64,000 nucleotides of DNA from Marsupella aquatica (lineage: Eukaryota > Marchantiophyta), in assembly GCA_973895155.1 (NCBI GenBank), contig OZ316891.1, positions 19,778,001-19,842,000 of the forward strand, in the 5' to 3' direction. Position numbers and translations under genes: made by a program. The notes beneath the pieces are model-generated. The model was not told the origin of the DNA. It searched no databases and saw nothing but the letters and a program-made list of their open reading frames with translations. Below are positions 60,050-64,000 of this stretch, piece by piece (within the stretch, counting starts at the first letter, position 1; each line of letters starts with the position of its first letter).

Positions 60050-60590
60050 GAAGTGAAATCCTTGTACTTCTTTTGTTTGAGCCCTTCTCCTCTTTTTGAC
60101 TCAGTATTTTTTGGCTTCACAATTAGTTCTCGTTCTAACCAGTATGATCTCTTATTGAAACATGTTTTGTGGGGTGTAAGGGTCTTATTCTTTTCTTGTG
60201 TCCTCTCGGCTGTTGCAAAACACAAGGCGTGTATGGAGTAGACGACATCCGACAAATTGAATTAGTCAATTTGTTCCGTTTCTTCGATGCTCCTATTACT
60301 ACTTTGTTTGTCATACTTATGTTTGTGGACATTGTTTAATCCATTGTCTCGATTTGTCCCTCAATTCTTGTTCTCTCTTTGACTCTTGCTTTTGAAAAGT
60401 GTCTTGCTCATCTCCTTCCGATTCTTGGGCTCTCATCATCAATATCTTTTGTATTTTTTCCTTTTTTCATTTCTCAAAATTTGAGCAGCTCAACTCCATG
60501 ATCTATTCTATATTCAAAAAAATGGTCAAAAAATGTTGGTTTTGTTTAGATCTCAGTAAACCAATGCATAATCCTATGTCTAGAAAATTT
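60050..60590 (-). repeat. Duplicated unit of about 530 bp, second copy, frame broken
   Basis: Counterpart of 59341-59883. The same protein is split into pieces in different frames (TMSTNISMTNKVVIGASKKR... at 60332-60135 and ...ERELIVKPKNTESKRGEG at 60255-60007), so this copy is a pseudogene relative to the first. Confidence 0.7.
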
Positions 60591-62514
60591 GTGAATCTAT
60601 TCAGAAGTTCTTTTAGCCTTATGGGTTAATTATGGCGGGGGGTACAATATGGTCCGGTGAATTATATTCTTTCCAAAATAACAAAAGTCAACTAAATATA
60701 AAAATGCTTCGACGAGGCTACCACAAGGCAGGAATGAGTCAAGCACAATAGCGGTTGCAAGATGATTGAATAGACCAGACAATCACAAGGTGAAGAAGCT
60801 TGAGTGGGAATGAGTTAGAAGGACTTTGATGATTGAACGTTGGTTGTAGAGTGAATTTGGTAGTTCGTAAGACTTTGGTAGCTAGTAGGACTTTGGTAGT
60901 TAAGAACACCTTGGTCTTTGTAAGGCTAATTTGGCCCTTGGTCTTTGGTGGGCTATCTTGGACCATGGTCCTTTGATTTGGGGGAGGTGTAGTTGGACCC
61001 CAGGTTGAGTTTGGTCTGGTGTGGAAGGAGAATAGTATAAAAGGAGAAAGTTTTTCTTTGTTAGGGACCGGAAGTCTCATCTCTTAAGTGGAATCTCTAC
61101 CTTGCCAAGTAAGGCTAAGCTTGAGAATTGAGAGGTGATCGATATTTAGTGTGGAGAATGTGTAATAAACTTTTGTTATAAATATTGAGTATGTAATGAA
61201 AAGAGTCTTCCCAATTTTCTTTGTGATCATTAAGTGTGAAAAAATTTAAAGTGTATGAGGACAAGAAAAGAGTTCATGTTTTGGTATAATTATGATCTAA
61301 ACTTGAAGAACCAATGTCAAGGAGGCAAGGTTAAAGTGGAGCACTACTTTGAGACTTAGAAAAGATTGTATCTTGAGGATGGAAAGTACCTTGCTTTGAG
61401 TGAAAACAAGAGAGAATAGTCCTTAGGGAGAAGAGGTGTCTCTAAGAGCTCGAAGGGGATATGTGGGTCCAAACCAAGATCGAGGGGGCCAAAATAAAAG
61501 GATAAATTATTTTGAGGATCTAAGGGGGACTTGATCTTGAAAGAAAAAGTACTTTGGGTTCTTGGGTGTTTTGCGAGGGCCTATTCTAAGGTGACAGCTT
61601 GGAGTGGATATCCCCTTTGTTAATCCTTAAAGTAGAGGAGAGAGAAAGGATATCAATGCAAAGTAGTCAAGGGGATTATCTCTCTAAAAGTGGAGAGCTG
61701 AAATTACTTATGTATGGTGTGATTAGACATTGCAAGCACATTTCAAAAGTTTGTCAATCCTTTATGACCCTGATATGATATGGAACAGGTATTAGGTAAT
61801 TTTTTTGGAAGATAAACTCCTTGACAAGTGTTTGACAATTTTAAGACGTCTTAAATAGTGAAAATTAAAAATTTATGGTAGTAAATAAGTTTTTCTCTTG
61901 ATCCAAAGTGGATAAATACTTAGTATTAATTTGATGAAGACTTATTCAATTATTTATGAATTTTGGGGTTTGAAAAATATTTTCCTAAAATAGTGACACC
62001 ATTTTAGAAATAATGAACATGACTTATCCAATCATTTGCTTCAAGAAATAATGAACATGACTTATCCAAATATTATTGGAGTATTATATATTTATAAAAA
62101 TTGTAAAACTATAATCAAATATAAAATATATTTGACAAATTCATAAAACATGATAAAGAATGAGTTAAATATATATTATCAAAATAAAATATTCGTAATA
62201 ATCAAATTAAATTAAATTTGAGTTCACATCATTATTATTAAAAGTTTTAGAGACCATTGTCTAAAATGGTAGGTCACCATCCAAAGTTAATGATTTAAAC
62301 TAAATAATGAGGTGAGTTATGCAATAGAAATATGTGAGATAATATATGCCATGAAAAAATACGTGATATTTTTATTTGACTTCACCAGGTCTTCAAGGGG
62401 ATATCGCTTTATGTATAAAATTGATCTCAACTCAATTATAATTATCCATATTCAGATTTTAGTACCAAAATACTATAAATTTTAATGTTTGTCATTAAAT
62501 TTATGAATATTCAA
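60591..62514. other. Possible LTR-retrotransposon remnant, unresolved
   Basis: A purine run GGGGGAGG (60980-60987) is followed by TGTAGTTGG, a TATAAAAGG box (61036) and an AATAAA (61162). This order is seen in LTRs after a polypurine tract, and purine-rich leader-like sequence follows. No second LTR, primer site or protein was found, so this is a weak suggestion. The remainder is AT-rich without genes. Confidence 0.25.
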
Positions 62515-62988
62515 ACCCTGATAAGATGAGGATAAAAAGCTAAGAAGAAATAAGGCTTTATCTTTTCAACGTCCATATTGAGATTAGACAAATTAACAAC
62601 TAGGTTGTTGAATTCATCCAAGTGATCTTGAAACTTGTTCCTCTCTTTGAGCCTAAGACTCATCAAGAAAGATTTCTTGTACATGCATTCTCGATAGTAT
62701 TTTCCTTAGGACTTTGAACAGAGATACACAATCCGCATAGTCATCTTACTTCTTGATGATATGCGACTTCACATAAAGCATCATTGCATTCATTGCAATC
62801 ACTTGTTCTTGCTTCCACCTTTTTAGTGGAATCTCCTCCTCATTATCGTACATCTCTCGAGTAGAGAGAAGATAATCTAGGTCCATAGCATGAATAACTT
62901 ATTTCACTTGCTTCTCCCAGAGCAAGTAGTCCGTACACCCATCATATTTTTCCACCTCAAACTTGACACCTCCGAATCTGGATGCCAT
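62515..62988 (-). pseudogene. Ty1/copia gag fragment, broken
   Basis: Read on the minus strand from ATG at 62988: MASRFGGVKFEVEKYDG then TDYLLWEKQVK, stop, IHAMDLDYLLSTREMY... RWKQEQVIAMNAMMLYVKS, stop; after a frameshift YRECMYKKSFLMSLRLKER and FQDHLDEFNNLVVNLSNLNM. These match the layout of Copia gag (F-VEKFDG-DY-LW near the start, later LY-KKSL...L-LKEG...DHLDEFN). Two in-frame stops and a frameshift make it non-functional. The rest of the polyprotein would lie below 62515 but is not recognisable. Confidence 0.65.
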
Positions 62989-64000
62989 CTCTTTTCCTTT
63001 TATAACCCCTCTACTCGTTGCATCGGTGATCGTATTGCTGTCACGTGCGCTTTTTTCTGCTCCTCTCTTCACCTTAAATTGTCGTGGTGATCATCGTGCT
63101 TCAAGCTCCAACTCTTCAAAAATCTCATAAGAAAAAATGACATTTTTCTCAACTTCTCGTAAAATTTAGAACTTATCACCATCGCGTAGCCCACAGCCTA
63201 GCTCTCCAACGTTGAAAATCAAAATTAAAACCAAACTCCGACATAAAACTTATTTATTTTTTAGTTGGGATGGATAAAACTTGCAATTCTCTCTCGTTTT
63301 GACCACCTCGGGGAATAACAAAATGTGAACTAGTACTCGATGTTGGAAATGTAATTTAATTTATGCACCGCGCTGCCAACTTTGATGGCTAGCAACTCGC
63401 CAAAGATGAACAAAAAAAGTTACTTTTTGGTAGACGAAATCTTTGATGGATGAACAAAAAATAGCTCTTTGGTTTTGGAGAATATTCTACAACCCTTGTA
63501 AGACCCGATGAGGATTTTGGAAGAGCAATCGAGAGGCTGACACGTGTTCTCAAACCCCCAAAATCCCTTACCATCATTTATCATCAAAATTTGGTCGTAC
63601 GCGTAGAAAATACACACGACAGAATATATCCCCCTACACCATCTGCAAGATATCTCACTTGGATGTTGACAAAATCAAGATCTGATTTCAGATTTGGAAA
63701 CTAGACTTCGAGGCGGGAAAGATTGATATAAGAAACGCCCAAACCGAGGAAGTAATGAGGGAGAAAAAAATTGGACAAGATGACAAATTTCTCTCAATCG
63801 CCATAGTCAATTTTAAAATCAACTTTTCACTGAGGAAAATGATACCTTCGTGAATAGGAATGTTGAAGAGTTGCACACGTTGCCTTTAACATTTCCAGTA
63901 GGGAAAATTCACTATGTTTTCCTCTCATTGCGCCAAGTGTCAATCATGAACTCAAAATGATCATCTCACCACGATGTCTTCATTGAACCATAACACTTTG
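62989..64000. other. AT-rich, nothing recognised
   Basis: Upstream side of the gag remnant, where its leader and LTR would be. No TG...CA pair, primer-binding site or duplicated end could be identified. No host gene seen. Confidence 0.4.

Noticed and set aside
63343-63354. TGTTGGAAATGT as a Copia LTR start or end near the gag remnant
   Set aside because: No matching partner end, primer-binding site or target duplication was found.

Overview
The window is nuclear DNA from a land plant. It holds an R2R3-MYB gene with the typical plant DNA-binding domain, a 14-exon MTR4-type RNA helicase gene with plant-like introns, TTTAGGG-type telomere motifs and plant-type Copia LTR signatures. Nothing fixes the species. 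The long repeat-filled intergenic stretches, and a LINE-like element whose protein seems to end in a restriction-like nuclease rather than the usual plant L1/RTE layout, fit a non-seed plant (bryophyte, lycophyte or fern) at least as well as a seed plant; that is inference.

Layout. 1-23.6 kb is gene-poor and dominated by one non-LTR retrotransposon family. Copy A (3763-6762) is 5'-truncated and broken, with an 11-bp target-site duplication (TSD). Copy C (about 12640-13665) is a decayed 3' portion. Copy B (15006-19136) is nearly full length, with a 10-bp TSD and a long open frame coding a zinc finger, reverse transcriptase, a second zinc knuckle and a candidate PD-(D/E)XK nuclease. Short pieces of its 3' UTR are scattered in both orientations. 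A foldback DNA element with arms of about 210 bp lies at 21371-22036, followed by a 59-bp tandem array.

23.6-27 kb carries a TATA box, a long pyrimidine-rich leader with short upstream ORFs, and a two-exon R2R3-MYB gene (subgroup 14/RAX-like, 446 aa). 27-48 kb is intergenic: a possible 41-aa secreted peptide (29168-29293), a 3.6-kb G-poor block (30245-33865) with matching inverted ends that holds a hairpin and a Copia solo LTR (33116-33459, 5-bp TSD), and many two- to three-copy tandem duplications, including a 72-bp array at 43.6-44.1 kb.

48061-54294 (minus) is an apparently intact MTR4 gene. All 14 exons join in frame to give 1030 aa; the product would act as the RNA helicase feeding substrates to the nuclear exosome. 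From about 55.25 kb to the end the sequence becomes much more AT-rich and holds only remnants: a duplicated ORF of about 530 bp of unknown function and a broken Copia gag. The two host genes (MYB and MTR4) have no evident functional link. The window is otherwise mobile-element debris and local duplications. No rRNA, tRNA or CRISPR array was seen.
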